12,411 nt of DNA, taken from NCBI GenBank assembly GCA_949542085.1, contig CATGXW010000004.1, positions 1 through 12,411 of the forward strand, given 5' to 3'. The stretch is from an uncultured Alphaproteobacteria bacterium (GTDB lineage Bacteria > Pseudomonadota > Alphaproteobacteria > RF32 > CAG-239). The position numbers and the translations under genes were made by a program. This document shows positions 1-7,416 of the stretch, in pieces. Under the pieces are notes generated by a model. It did no database searches. It saw nothing but the letters and a program-made list of their open reading frames with translations, and was not told the origin of the DNA. Within the stretch, counting starts at the first letter, position 1. Every line of letters begins with the position of its first letter.

Positions 1-1105
1 GGGGCGAGAAAGAATTTATCCAGTCATAAACCGCCATAACGATAACCGGTTTGTTTTCAATAACCAAGAGAACCTGTCCCTTAGTCAGAGCAATGTCCTC
101 CGCCATTTTTATTTTTTCTTTGATCTTGTCTTTGTTGAGAATGCCTTCAATGACAACATCTGCTCGTTGGCGGGGAAGCGCGGAAACTTTTATGTTTTCT
201 ACACCGTCACCGTCAACGGCGTCAACCATCAATAATCCGCGATTTTTAAGCTCGGTTAAAACTTTTTCCAAAATAGCTTTGTTGTCGTCATCGGCAATGC
301 CGTCGTTAACGATAACGCCGCCGATGGCCGCTTTTCTGGCAATGAGTTTATGCAGGCGGTTTAGGCTTTCATCGTCGGAAATTGTCAGGCTCAAAGACAT
401 CGGGCCACTGTCGGATTTCAGAAAGTCCTTTGATGACAACAGTAAATCCATGTATGTTTCGTGTCCCTGACTGCGGGCTTGAATGATTTTTTTATCCAAA
501 TCCTGCCCATAGGGGGTAAAGCTGAGAGAAACCTCTGATGGCAACCCTTTGCTTATTTGCTGTAAAGACAAGTCGTCAAACCCCATTCCCTTGATGACAA
601 CGGCCACTTTTTTGAATGTGGGAAGCACCTTTACTCTTTTTCCGTATTCCGCCCACGGTTTTTTACCTTTACCGCTGATTGTGGGAAGTTGTAATCCGTT
701 TGTTTCCTTTATCAGCTCATCTCGTTGCGTTAAATATTTTAAAGACTGTGTTGCTTCCTTTGTCGGCAGTTTTGCCAAGTTGGGAATCTGCTCCATCAGA
801 TCATCCATGGTCAATTCTTTTTGAGGAGCTTCCGGTGTTGCCGGTTTTCCTGCTTCCGGAACCATGTTGATGTCATCTTTTTTGTCTTCGGCTTCTTTCG
901 TTTCTTGTTTTTTCTTCATGTCCGGAAGCGTCAGGATGACTTTGGGTGGCTGATTCTTTTCATGAAACATCAGCTTGTCTATTTTTGAAAGATAGACCGG
1001 CTCGCTTTTTTCTTGCGCAAAAAAGTACCCGACGATAACAATGCCGCAAAGCGCGCCGATAACAGCCAATGTCAAAAAAAGATATTGTTTAATTTTTTCC
1101 GTCAC
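1..1105 (-). CDS. Divergent polysaccharide deacetylase family protein (YibQ/DUF610-like), C-terminus cut by window edge
   Basis: The frame is open from a GTG at 1105 to the window edge (368 codons seen). AGAGG lies five bases before the GTG, and the ctpA stop is 8 bases upstream. Residues about 8-29 are a hydrophobic signal anchor. Residues 50-100 are charged and Lys/Glu/Pro-rich, probably a periplasmic linker. From about 163 the divergent polysaccharide deacetylase fold is recognisable: KVAVVIKGMG, then LPSEVSLSFTPYG, ARSQGHE (209-216), DSGPMSL, GGVIVNDG (262-269), LLMVDA and a final KPVIVMAVYDW. Family members normally carry VIDDxG, NHMGS and a DS pair. Here the first Asp is Lys172, the NHMGS block reads NDGIA, and DS reads DA, so the metal site seems lost (seen here; the consequence is inferred). 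Its place after ctpA is typical for this family in Alphaproteobacteria. The family assignment is fairly sure; enzymatic activity is doubtful. Confidence 0.85.
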   Translation of the reverse strand, partial: MTEKIKQYLFLTLAVIGALCGIVIVGYFFAQEKSEPVYLSKIDKLMFHEKNQPPKVILTLPDMKKKQETKEAEDKKDDINMVPEAGKPATPEAPQKELTMDDLMEQIPNLAKLPTKEATQSLKYLTQRDELIKETNGLQLPTISGKGKKPWAEYGKRVKVLPTFKKVAVVIKGMGFDDLSLQQISKGLPSEVSLSFTPYGQDLDKKIIQARSQGHETYMDLLLSSKDFLKSDSGPMSLSLTISDDESLNRLHKLIARKAAIGGVIVNDGIADDDNKAILEKVLTELKNRGLLMVDAVDGDGVENIKVSALPRQRADVVIEGILNKDKIKEKIKMAEDIALTKGQVLLVIENKPVIVMAVYDWINSFSP

Positions 1106-1113
1106 GCCAACCT

Positions 1114-2406
1114 CTATTTTCCGGATTGATAAATTCCCAAAGCTTTGACTAAATCAACGGCTCTGGACAGTTGATAATCCTTGCGCCATTCATCATTGTT
1201 TTCTTTTCCGTTTTTGGTGTCCTTTTTGTTGTCGTTTGCCATGTCGTTTTTCAAAGCGTTGCTGTATTCCGCCTCACTGAAGCTGAATTCGTTTTTGACT
1301 TCTTCGACTTTTGCCGGATGAACCACAACGTCTGGTTCAATTCCCATCGCTTGAATGGAGCGTCCGGATGGTGTGTAATAACGAGCCGTGGTCAAACGCA
1401 TGGCGCCGTATTTATCCAGAGGAATAACCGTCTGCACGGAACCTTTTCCAAAAGATTTTTCACCTAAAATAATTGCTCGTTTGTGATCTTGCAGAGCGCC
1501 GGCCACAATTTCGGAAGCCGATGCCGAACCTTCGTTAATCAAAACCACAATCGGCAATCCGTTAAGAATATCCCCTTCTTTGGCTGTATAACGAATGGTG
1601 TCTTCTTCGTTGCGAGAACGGGTAGAAACAATCTCTCCTTGATTTAAGAACAAGTCCGAAACGTTAACCGCCTGATCCAACAAACCGCCGGGGTTGTTGC
1701 GAACGTCAATAATTAAACCTTTCAAATTTTCTTTTTGTTCTTTTTGAGCTTTTTTGACAACCTTCTCAACATTTTTATCGGTGTCTTCGCTAAAAGAGGT
1801 TATTCTGACATATGCGACATCATCCGGTTGAATGTCGTTTTTAACGGATTGAATTTTGATTTCCTGCCGTTTGAGAGTAACATCAAACGGTTTTTCGTTA
1901 ATTCTGCGAATGGTGAGCTTGACTTTTGTTCCGATTTTACCGCGCATTTTATCAACGGCGTCGTTCAGTGTCATGCCGACAACTTGTTCTCCGTCAATAT
2001 TGGTAATGTAGTCTCCGGATTTTAATCCGGCTTTGGCTGCCGGCGTGTCGTCAATCGGCGAAACAACCTTTACCACACCGTTTTCCATAGTCACTTCAAT
2101 TCCCAGTCCGCCGAACTTGCCTTTTGTCTGTTCGTTCATGTATTTGAAGCTTTGGGCATCCAAATAACTGGAGTGAGGATCTAAAGATACCAACATTCCG
2201 TTAATGGCGGATTCGATAAGTTTTTTATCGTCGACATCTTCCACATAGGAGCTTTTTGCCCGTTCCATAACTTCACCAAAAAGGTTGAGGAGTTCATAAG
2301 TGTCTGTTTCCGGCGAGGGTTTTTCAGCTTTTTTTGCGCAAGCGGCTGTCGCGCCAAACATAATGCTCAAAGCTAAAACAGCTGTTAATGATAGTTTTTT
2401 TGACAT
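1114..2406 (-). CDS. ctpA: Carboxy-terminal processing protease CtpA (S41 family, PDZ domain)
   Basis: A 430-residue periplasmic serine protease that trims or degrades exported proteins. Residues 1-24 form a signal peptide with a likely cut after ACA24; Cys23 leaves a weak chance of a lipoprotein. Residues 35-90 are the N-terminal helical segment. The PDZ domain spans about 98-170 (GGLGIEV, SGDYITNIDG, KMRG). The S41 core follows with LIIDVRNNPGG (231-241), the nucleophile region GSASASE (293-299) and GEKSFGKGSVQ (315-325). By the spacing known for Prc and CtpB (Ser to Lys 25 residues, Lys to Gln 4), the catalytic residues are Ser296, Lys321 and Gln325, all present. The stretch 385-410 is a charged Asn/Lys-rich insert before the C-terminal helix. 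The ATG is preceded by GAGAGG, 15 bases after the envC-like stop. Proximity to an EnvC-like gene suggests a role in cell-wall hydrolase control; the substrate is unknown. Confidence 0.96.
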   Translation of the reverse strand: MSKKLSLTAVLALSIMFGATAACAKKAEKPSPETDTYELLNLFGEVMERAKSSYVEDVDDKKLIESAINGMLVSLDPHSSYLDAQSFKYMNEQTKGKFGGLGIEVTMENGVVKVVSPIDDTPAAKAGLKSGDYITNIDGEQVVGMTLNDAVDKMRGKIGTKVKLTIRRINEKPFDVTLKRQEIKIQSVKNDIQPDDVAYVRITSFSEDTDKNVEKVVKKAQKEQKENLKGLIIDVRNNPGGLLDQAVNVSDLFLNQGEIVSTRSRNEEDTIRYTAKEGDILNGLPIVVLINEGSASASEIVAGALQDHKRAIILGEKSFGKGSVQTVIPLDKYGAMRLTTARYYTPSGRSIQAMGIEPDVVVHPAKVEEVKNEFSFSEAEYSNALKNDMANDNKKDTKNGKENNDEWRKDYQLSRAVDLVKALGIYQSGK

Positions 2407-2421
2407 TCTCTTTTTCCTCTC

Positions 2422-3678
2422 TTAAAGCTTCATCCACGCCATCGGATCAACAGGTTGGTTGTCTTTCCTCAATTCTACATATAATTTTGCGTCATCGCCG
2501 CTGGGCATCTGTCCAACAGGTTCCCCTGCGAGCAATAATTGTCCGAGTTCCACATCATAATTATTCAGTCCGGCCAGCAAAGTTAGATAACCGCCGCCGT
2601 GTTCCACGATAATCAGGTTGCCGTAACCTCGGAAAGGTCCTGCAAAAATAACCGTGCCGTCAAAGGGAGAAATCACCTGAGCGTTATCACGGGTTTTTAT
2701 GATAATTCCCTTGGAAGAAACGCCCTTAACCTTTTGTTCTCCGTAGGCGGTAATAATTTGCCCTCTGGCCGGCAAGGGCAGCGATCCTTTCGCCGCCGCA
2801 AAACTGCCTCCTATTCCACTTATAGACGCAGGTTGCGATTTTATCAAGTCAACAGTTTGTTTTTCATCACGATTTTTTTCAGACAGCCGCCGAGCTTCTT
2901 CGGCTTTTTGTTGGGCAATGCGTCTGGCTTCTTCTTCCTTGCGCTGTTTTTCCAAGCGTTGTTGTTCCAGTTTTCCCAGCAAGTCCCGAAGATCCTGCGC
3001 CTGATTGGCGAGTTTGTCGACATTGCGTTTTGCTTTTTCGCTTTTAATTTCAACGGCGTTACGAATACGAGATTTTTTCTGAACTAAAATTCGCATTCGT
3101 TCGTGTTCTGTTTCCAAAATCTTTTTTTGTTTTGATATTTGGGCGAATTGTTGCTCAACCAGCCGCTTTTTCTTTTCAATAGCTTCCAGTTCTTTACGGA
3201 TTCTTTCAGCGTTTTCCTGCAAAAAAGGCACCGTTTCGCGCAACAGCATGGCGCTGCGAATAATTTCCACCGGCGTCAGCGGCTGCACAAAAAGGGCTTC
3301 CGTCGGTTTCAGCGCCAGATTTTGCAGTGCGGACAGTGTTTTTATCAGATTGTCGTCTTCTTCGGTAAAGCCCTCTTCGGCGGCTTTAAGCTCTGTTTTT
3401 AGTTTTTCGAGTTGGGTTTCCATCTGCGACAACTTTTCCTCATTGTTTTGAATGAGTTTTGCCGCTTTAACCATTTCTTTGCTGACGGAGTTTAATTCCA
3501 AATTAATCTGGGTTGCCTGAGCCTGAAGTTTTTTGTGCTCCATTGCCTCTGCGGCAACTTTTTGTTCCATTTTTGCCAAGTCGGATTTTGAAACATTAAC
3601 CGCCTCAGCCCCGACTGAAAGCCAAATGTTGGCAATCAGACCGGCAGCTGTGTATTTAAGGGCAGTTTTAAGTTTCAT
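2422..3678 (-). CDS. envC: EnvC-like murein hydrolase activator (coiled coil plus degenerate LytM/M23 domain)
   Basis: A 418-residue exported protein. Residues 1-26 are a signal peptide ending GAEA. Residues about 29-110 and 155-275 are long charged coiled coils, the second very rich in Glu, Lys, Gln and Arg. Residues about 305-415 are a LytM (M23) domain: GQIITAYGE, VISPFDGTVIFAGPFRGYGN (335-354), LIIVEHGGGYLTLLAGL and YVELRKDNQPVDP. The zinc ligands of active M23 peptidases are absent: the H-x3-D motif reads SSKGIII, the YxHL position reads LLAGL and HLHFE reads KLYVEL. This is the pattern of EnvC/NlpD-type proteins, which activate N-acetylmuramyl-L-alanine amidases at the division site rather than cutting peptidoglycan. 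The 14-base gap after gpmI has no clear Shine-Dalgarno sequence, so translation may depend on coupling to gpmI. The role in septal wall splitting is inferred from the family. Confidence 0.92.
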   Translation of the reverse strand: MKLKTALKYTAAGLIANIWLSVGAEAVNVSKSDLAKMEQKVAAEAMEHKKLQAQATQINLELNSVSKEMVKAAKLIQNNEEKLSQMETQLEKLKTELKAAEEGFTEEDDNLIKTLSALQNLALKPTEALFVQPLTPVEIIRSAMLLRETVPFLQENAERIRKELEAIEKKKRLVEQQFAQISKQKKILETEHERMRILVQKKSRIRNAVEIKSEKAKRNVDKLANQAQDLRDLLGKLEQQRLEKQRKEEEARRIAQQKAEEARRLSEKNRDEKQTVDLIKSQPASISGIGGSFAAAKGSLPLPARGQIITAYGEQKVKGVSSKGIIIKTRDNAQVISPFDGTVIFAGPFRGYGNLIIVEHGGGYLTLLAGLNNYDVELGQLLLAGEPVGQMPSGDDAKLYVELRKDNQPVDPMAWMKL

Positions 3679-3692
3679 TTACAAGGAACCGC

Positions 3693-5234
3693 TTAGCAGG
3701 AACATTTGACCAATAAGGAATTTCCGGTCATTTCCGCCGGTTTTTCAATGTTGAGCAAATCCAGCATTGTCGGTGCCAAATCAGCCAGTTTGCCGTCTTT
3801 CATCCGACAAACGCCGCTTTGATCATTAACCAGAATGGCGGCAACTTTACCGACGGTGTGAGCCGTGTAAGGTTCGCCGGTTTTTTCATCAACCATTTTT
3901 TCGGCATTGCCGTGATCAGCGGTCACAATCATCACGCCGCCGACTTTTTTCAAAGCGGCTTCCACGCGGCCTAGACATTCGTCAACGGCGGCCACGGCTT
4001 TCAAAGCGGCTTCCATAATACCGGTGTGTCCGACCATGTCGCCGTTGGCAAAATTACAAATAATCGTATCAAAACGTTTTGATTCAATTGCTTCAACAAG
4101 TTTGTCGGTCACTTCGTAAACGCTCATTTCCGGTTTGAGGTCATAAGTAGCCACTTTGGGGCTCGGAATAAGGATTCTTTCTTCGCCTTTGAATTCTTTT
4201 TCTTCACCGCCGTTGAAGAAAAACGTGACGTGAGCGTATTTTTCCGTTTCGGCAATGCGCAGCTGAGTCAAGCCGTGTTCCGCAACCACTTCGCCGTAAA
4301 TATGTGTCAAGGCCTCGGGCGGGAACATTGTTTTCATAAATCTGTTATGATCAACGGAATATTCGGTCATACCGACATGGTCGGCGAATTTAACAATCTT
4401 TTTGCGCTCAAAACCGTTAAATTCCGCATCGGCCAAAGCGTATAGAATTTCACGGGCGCGATCGGCGCGGAAGTTGGCCATCAAAATGCCGTCGCCGTCT
4501 TCCATTCCCTGATAATCGCCGATAACTGCTGGAATAACAAACTCATCGGTCACATTGGCGGTATAAGATGCTGCAATCGCTTCGGCAGCCGTCGCATAGC
4601 GTTTGCCGTCAGCAAGAACCATGTTGTTGTAAGCCGCTTCCACACGATCCCAGCGTTTGTCACGATCCATTGCGTAAAAACGTCCGGCAATGGTGGCGAT
4701 TTTAACATTTTTCAAATCAGCCGTGGCGTTTTCAAAGTCGGACAAAAATTCTTTTGCGGAAGAAGGCGGTGTGTCGCGTCCGTCTAAGAAAGCGTGAACC
4801 CAAACCTTGATACCGTTTTTATCTAAAACACGACATAAGGCGACAATATGATCTTGAGAAGAGTGAACACCTCCGGGAGACATCAATCCCATAACATGAG
4901 CGGCCTTGCCGTTAGCTTTCAAGATGTTAATCATTTCTACCAAAACGGGATTGTTTTCGATTGAACCGTCTTTAATCGCCTGATCGATTCTCGGCAAGTC
5001 TTGCATAACGACACGTCCGGCGCCCAAATTGGTGTGTCCGACCTCTGAGTTGCCCATTTGGCCTTCCGGCAGACCGACGGCCAAGCCGTAAGTTTCGACC
5101 AAGCAATGCGGATTATCGGCGTACATGCGGTGCCAATTCGGCGTGTTTCCCATTTCGATGGCGTTATCTGAGGATTTCGGTTCACGATAGCCCCAGCCGT
5201 CCAAAATCATTAACAATACAGGTTTTTGTGTCAT
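3693..5234 (-). CDS. gpmI: 2,3-bisphosphoglycerate-independent phosphoglycerate mutase
   Basis: A full-length 513-residue enzyme that interconverts 3- and 2-phosphoglycerate in glycolysis and gluconeogenesis, in the cytoplasm, using two Mn2+ ions and a phosphoserine intermediate. Family motifs are complete: ILDGWG with metal ligand Asp12; MGNSEVGH with the phosphorylated Ser63; SPGGVHSSQDH with His124; HAFLDGRDTPP (148-157); GRFYAMDRDKRWDR (184-197); NFRADRARE (254-262); the second metal site NGDMVGH (Asp399, His403), TADHGN (Asp440, His441) and AHT with His459. The start is ATG with AAAGGA just upstream. The protein ends in an unusual KCSC tail. It is the first gene of the tight minus-strand run, and its 3' end lies 14 bases from the EnvC-like start. 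Grouping of gpmI with this envelope cluster is common in Alphaproteobacteria. Confidence 0.98.
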   Translation of the reverse strand: MTQKPVLLMILDGWGYREPKSSDNAIEMGNTPNWHRMYADNPHCLVETYGLAVGLPEGQMGNSEVGHTNLGAGRVVMQDLPRIDQAIKDGSIENNPVLVEMINILKANGKAAHVMGLMSPGGVHSSQDHIVALCRVLDKNGIKVWVHAFLDGRDTPPSSAKEFLSDFENATADLKNVKIATIAGRFYAMDRDKRWDRVEAAYNNMVLADGKRYATAAEAIAASYTANVTDEFVIPAVIGDYQGMEDGDGILMANFRADRAREILYALADAEFNGFERKKIVKFADHVGMTEYSVDHNRFMKTMFPPEALTHIYGEVVAEHGLTQLRIAETEKYAHVTFFFNGGEEKEFKGEERILIPSPKVATYDLKPEMSVYEVTDKLVEAIESKRFDTIICNFANGDMVGHTGIMEAALKAVAAVDECLGRVEAALKKVGGVMIVTADHGNAEKMVDEKTGEPYTAHTVGKVAAILVNDQSGVCRMKDGKLADLAPTMLDLLNIEKPAEMTGNSLLVKCSC

Positions 5235-5325
5235 TGTTTTTTCCTTTTTTTCAATTCAAATTGTGTTCATTATATATAATAAAAAACTTTAGAAAAGCAC
5301 TATTTCAAAATTTTAGGCTGTATAT
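5235..5325 (-). promoter_or_regulatory. Candidate promoter region for the gpmI operon
   Basis: This 91-base gap between the PBP stop and the gpmI start is very AT-rich. On the minus strand a perfect TATAAT lies at 5274-5269, which would put transcription start about 28 bases before the gpmI ATG. I see no good -35 at the right distance (a TTGAAA further up is 28 bases away). No rho-independent terminator for the PBP gene is visible, so read-through from it is also possible. Confidence 0.3.
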
Positions 5326-7086
5326 TTATTCCATGATTTTTTTCCAGATTTCCGCCGGAACATTGCTTCCCGAAACCCCTTTCATCGGACTGTCGTCATC
5401 ATTGCCGACCCACACGGCGGCCACCAGCTTGTTGGTAAAGCCGACGAACCAAGCATCGCGGTTGCCCTGTGATGTTCCTGTTTTTCCCGCGGCAAACTCC
5501 GGTATTTGCGCCCGTTTTCCCGTGCCGTAGTTAATGACGTTGGCTAACATTTTTGTCAGTTTTTCAACCGGTTCTCTTTCCAGAATGCGAACAGGGTCTT
5601 CACGTCCGCGTTGATAAAGCTGATACCCGTCTCTGGTGTAAATCTCTTTAATCGCGTGCGGCCATGAGGCAAAACCGCCGTTGGCAATGGTTGAATAAGC
5701 CGTTGCCATGTCAATAACCTTAACCTCGAAAGTGCCGAGAGGTAAAGACGGCGTGTTTTGAATGGGGGTGGTAATCCCCATTTTCTGAGCGTTTTTGACA
5801 ATATGGTTTCCGGGGAGTTGTTGAGCCAGATTAATGGTTGCTAGATTGAGCGATTTTATCAACGCGTATTCCAAAGATACTTCGCCGTAGTATTTTTTAT
5901 CGGCGTTTTCCGGTTTCCAATTCTTAATGGCGACGGGTGTGTCAAAGAGTTTGTCTTCTCTGTCAAAACCCCGTTGCAAAGCCGTCAGATAAACAAAAGG
6001 TTTGAACGAAGACCCCGGTTGCCGCAAAGCCTGAATTGCCCGATTGAATTGGCTTTTGTTATAGTTTATGCCACCCACCATCGCTTTGACGGCGCCGTGA
6101 TAATCCATAACCACAATTGCGCCTTGCGTCACGTTTTTATGTTTGTTGGCGGTAATCGTCTGTTCAAGGATTTTTGCGGCTTTTTCTTGTAACGACTGAT
6201 CCAGAGTGGTCATAACGTAAATATCGTTGTCACGTTCGCCGATATAGTCGTTGACTTCGTTATAGACCCAATCTGCAAAATAATTGGCGTTTTCAACCTT
6301 ATCACTTTTTTCGGCGCCTAATCTCATGTTCAGAGCTTCTTGCCGTTCTTTTTCGCTGATGGAATTGGTTTCAACCATTGTTTTGAGAACGACTTTGGCA
6401 CGGTCGACCGCCCGTTTTTTGGAGGCGATGGGGTTGTAGCGTGACGGAGCTTTCAACATGCCGGCGATGACAGCCGCTTCCAGCAGATTCAAATCGCGGG
6501 AAGATTTTTGAAAATATTTCTGGCTGGCTGCTTCAATGCCGTAAGTGCCTGTTCCGAGATAAACACGGTTAAGATAGAGTGTTAAAATCTGCTCTTTGCT
6601 GAATTTCTTTTCCAGCCAAAAAGCCAGTAAAAGTTCCTGAGTTTTCCTTTTGATGTTTTTTCTGCTGGTTAAAAACAGGTTTTTTGCAACCTGTTGAGTG
6701 ATGGTGCTGCCGCCTTGCGCGTATCGTCCGGCAAAGACATTGGCAATCATCGCGCGGGTGAATGAAATGATATCAAATCCCGGATGTTCGTAAAAGCGTC
6801 TGTCTTCCGTGGATGTGATGGCGTCGACCACGTACTGCGGCAATTCTTCCGAGCGGATGACCTCGGAATAGACCGTGCCGAAACTTTTGATTTCATTACC
6901 GTTTTCGGCGATGATGGTTGTTGACGGCTGGCGGGTGCGTGAAATGGCGGCTTCCATATCCGGCAGGGTCGCATAGCAATATGCCAGATAAATTAAGAAA
7001 GTTATCACCAGAAGCGCAAATAATTTTAGGAGTCGCAAGCGATTCTTAAGCTTTTGTTTTGACTCTCTTTTTTTTGTTTTTTTCAT
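5326..7086 (-). CDS. Class A penicillin-binding protein, PBP1A family (GT51 transglycosylase plus transpeptidase)
   Basis: A bifunctional peptidoglycan synthase that polymerises lipid II and cross-links peptides at the inner membrane. Numbering is from the ATG at 7086, chosen because AAGGA sits 8 bases before it; an in-frame TTG at 7113 has no such site. Residues 1-20 are a Lys/Arg-rich cytoplasmic tail and 21-40 the membrane anchor. GT51 motifs: EDRRFYEHPG (catalytic Glu94), GGSTITQQVAKN (125-136), RKNIKRKTQE (Glu151) and ILTLYLNRVYLG (167-178). Transpeptidase motifs: SSFK (Ser359, Lys362), SLN (412-414) and KTGTS (535-539). All catalytic residues are present. At 586 residues it is shorter than many PBP1A proteins of 700-850, with little room for an OB-like insert and an abrupt end after the transpeptidase. 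It is separated from gpmI by 91 bases and read in the same direction. Confidence 0.95.
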   Translation of the reverse strand: MKKTKKRESKQKLKNRLRLLKLFALLVITFLIYLAYCYATLPDMEAAISRTRQPSTTIIAENGNEIKSFGTVYSEVIRSEELPQYVVDAITSTEDRRFYEHPGFDIISFTRAMIANVFAGRYAQGGSTITQQVAKNLFLTSRKNIKRKTQELLLAFWLEKKFSKEQILTLYLNRVYLGTGTYGIEAASQKYFQKSSRDLNLLEAAVIAGMLKAPSRYNPIASKKRAVDRAKVVLKTMVETNSISEKERQEALNMRLGAEKSDKVENANYFADWVYNEVNDYIGERDNDIYVMTTLDQSLQEKAAKILEQTITANKHKNVTQGAIVVMDYHGAVKAMVGGINYNKSQFNRAIQALRQPGSSFKPFVYLTALQRGFDREDKLFDTPVAIKNWKPENADKKYYGEVSLEYALIKSLNLATINLAQQLPGNHIVKNAQKMGITTPIQNTPSLPLGTFEVKVIDMATAYSTIANGGFASWPHAIKEIYTRDGYQLYQRGREDPVRILEREPVEKLTKMLANVINYGTGKRAQIPEFAAGKTGTSQGNRDAWFVGFTNKLVAAVWVGNDDDSPMKGVSGSNVPAEIWKKIME

Positions 7087-7165
7087 TTTTTTAATCCTTG
7101 CTTGGAGTCGCAAAGTGTTTTAAAACTTGTTTATTCAATATCATAAAGAAGTTAAGGAAAATTTT
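7087..7165. promoter_or_regulatory. Divergent intergenic region between PBP and ribbon-helix-helix gene
   Basis: The 79 bases must hold the plus-strand promoter for the RHH-polA pair and probably the PBP promoter. One weak plus-strand candidate is TTGCTT (7098-7103), 17 bases, TAAAAC (7121-7126). A GANTC site (7105-7109) lies inside the repeated motif TTGCGACTC (minus strand 7113-7105). The PBP ribosome binding site AAGGA is at 7099-7095 on the minus strand. No operator palindrome for the neighbouring RHH protein is obvious. Confidence 0.4.
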
Positions 7166-7366
7166 ATGAGCAAGGTTTCTGTATCGGTTTCTGAGGATTT
7201 GAAACAAAAAATCAACGCTATTGCCGCCAAAAGCGGAAGAAGCTTTGACGAATGCATTGCTCTGGCGCTTCGCGACTATGTTGACAATTACGAGGATGTT
7301 TACAAAACGGATTTGTGTTCGGTCAGTCAGCTTGAGCGCTCTTTCTTTTTATCTATTGGCGAATAA
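7166..7366 (+). CDS. Small ribbon-helix-helix (CopG/Arc-type) DNA-binding protein
   Basis: A 66-residue protein. The ATG at 7166 is preceded by AAGGAAA and fits the fold; an in-frame TTG at 7127 would add 13 unsupported residues. Residues 2-8 (SKVSVSV) form the expected beta strand that inserts into the DNA major groove. Residues 9-24 (from EDLKQKINAIAAKSG) and 26-41 (SFDECIALALRDYVDN) are the two helices with the turn G-R-S between them. This is the standard RHH pattern of dimeric repressors and type II antitoxins. The C-terminal 24 residues (after YEDVYK) do not match a toxin-binding tail I know, and no toxin gene lies beside it. polA starts 50 bases downstream, so the two may be co-transcribed. 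The fold is likely; target and role are unknown. Confidence 0.75.
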   Translation: MSKVSVSVSEDLKQKINAIAAKSGRSFDECIALALRDYVDNYEDVYKTDLCSVSQLERSFFLSIGE

Positions 7367-7416
7367 AAATTTTCGTTTATATTGACAGGTGTCGTTCATA
7401 AATTGGGAGCTGTTAA

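Noticed and set aside
51..870. Three plus-strand open frames (51-470, 549-824 and 679-870)
   Set aside because: They are antisense shadows of the deacetylase-family gene, whose minus-strand frame is open throughout and has recognisable motifs.
7087..7113. In-frame TTG at 7113 as an earlier PBP start
   Set aside because: The ATG at 7086 has AAGGA at 8 bases, while the TTG has no ribosome binding site and lies in the presumed promoter region.
7127..7165. In-frame TTG at 7127 as an earlier start of the RHH protein
   Set aside because: The added residues are not part of the RHH fold, and the ATG at 7166 has a good AAGGAAA site.
7382..7387. Perfect TTGACA before polA
   Set aside because: No TATAAT-like hexamer lies 16-18 bases downstream (the position holds the polA ribosome binding site), so it is not called as a promoter.
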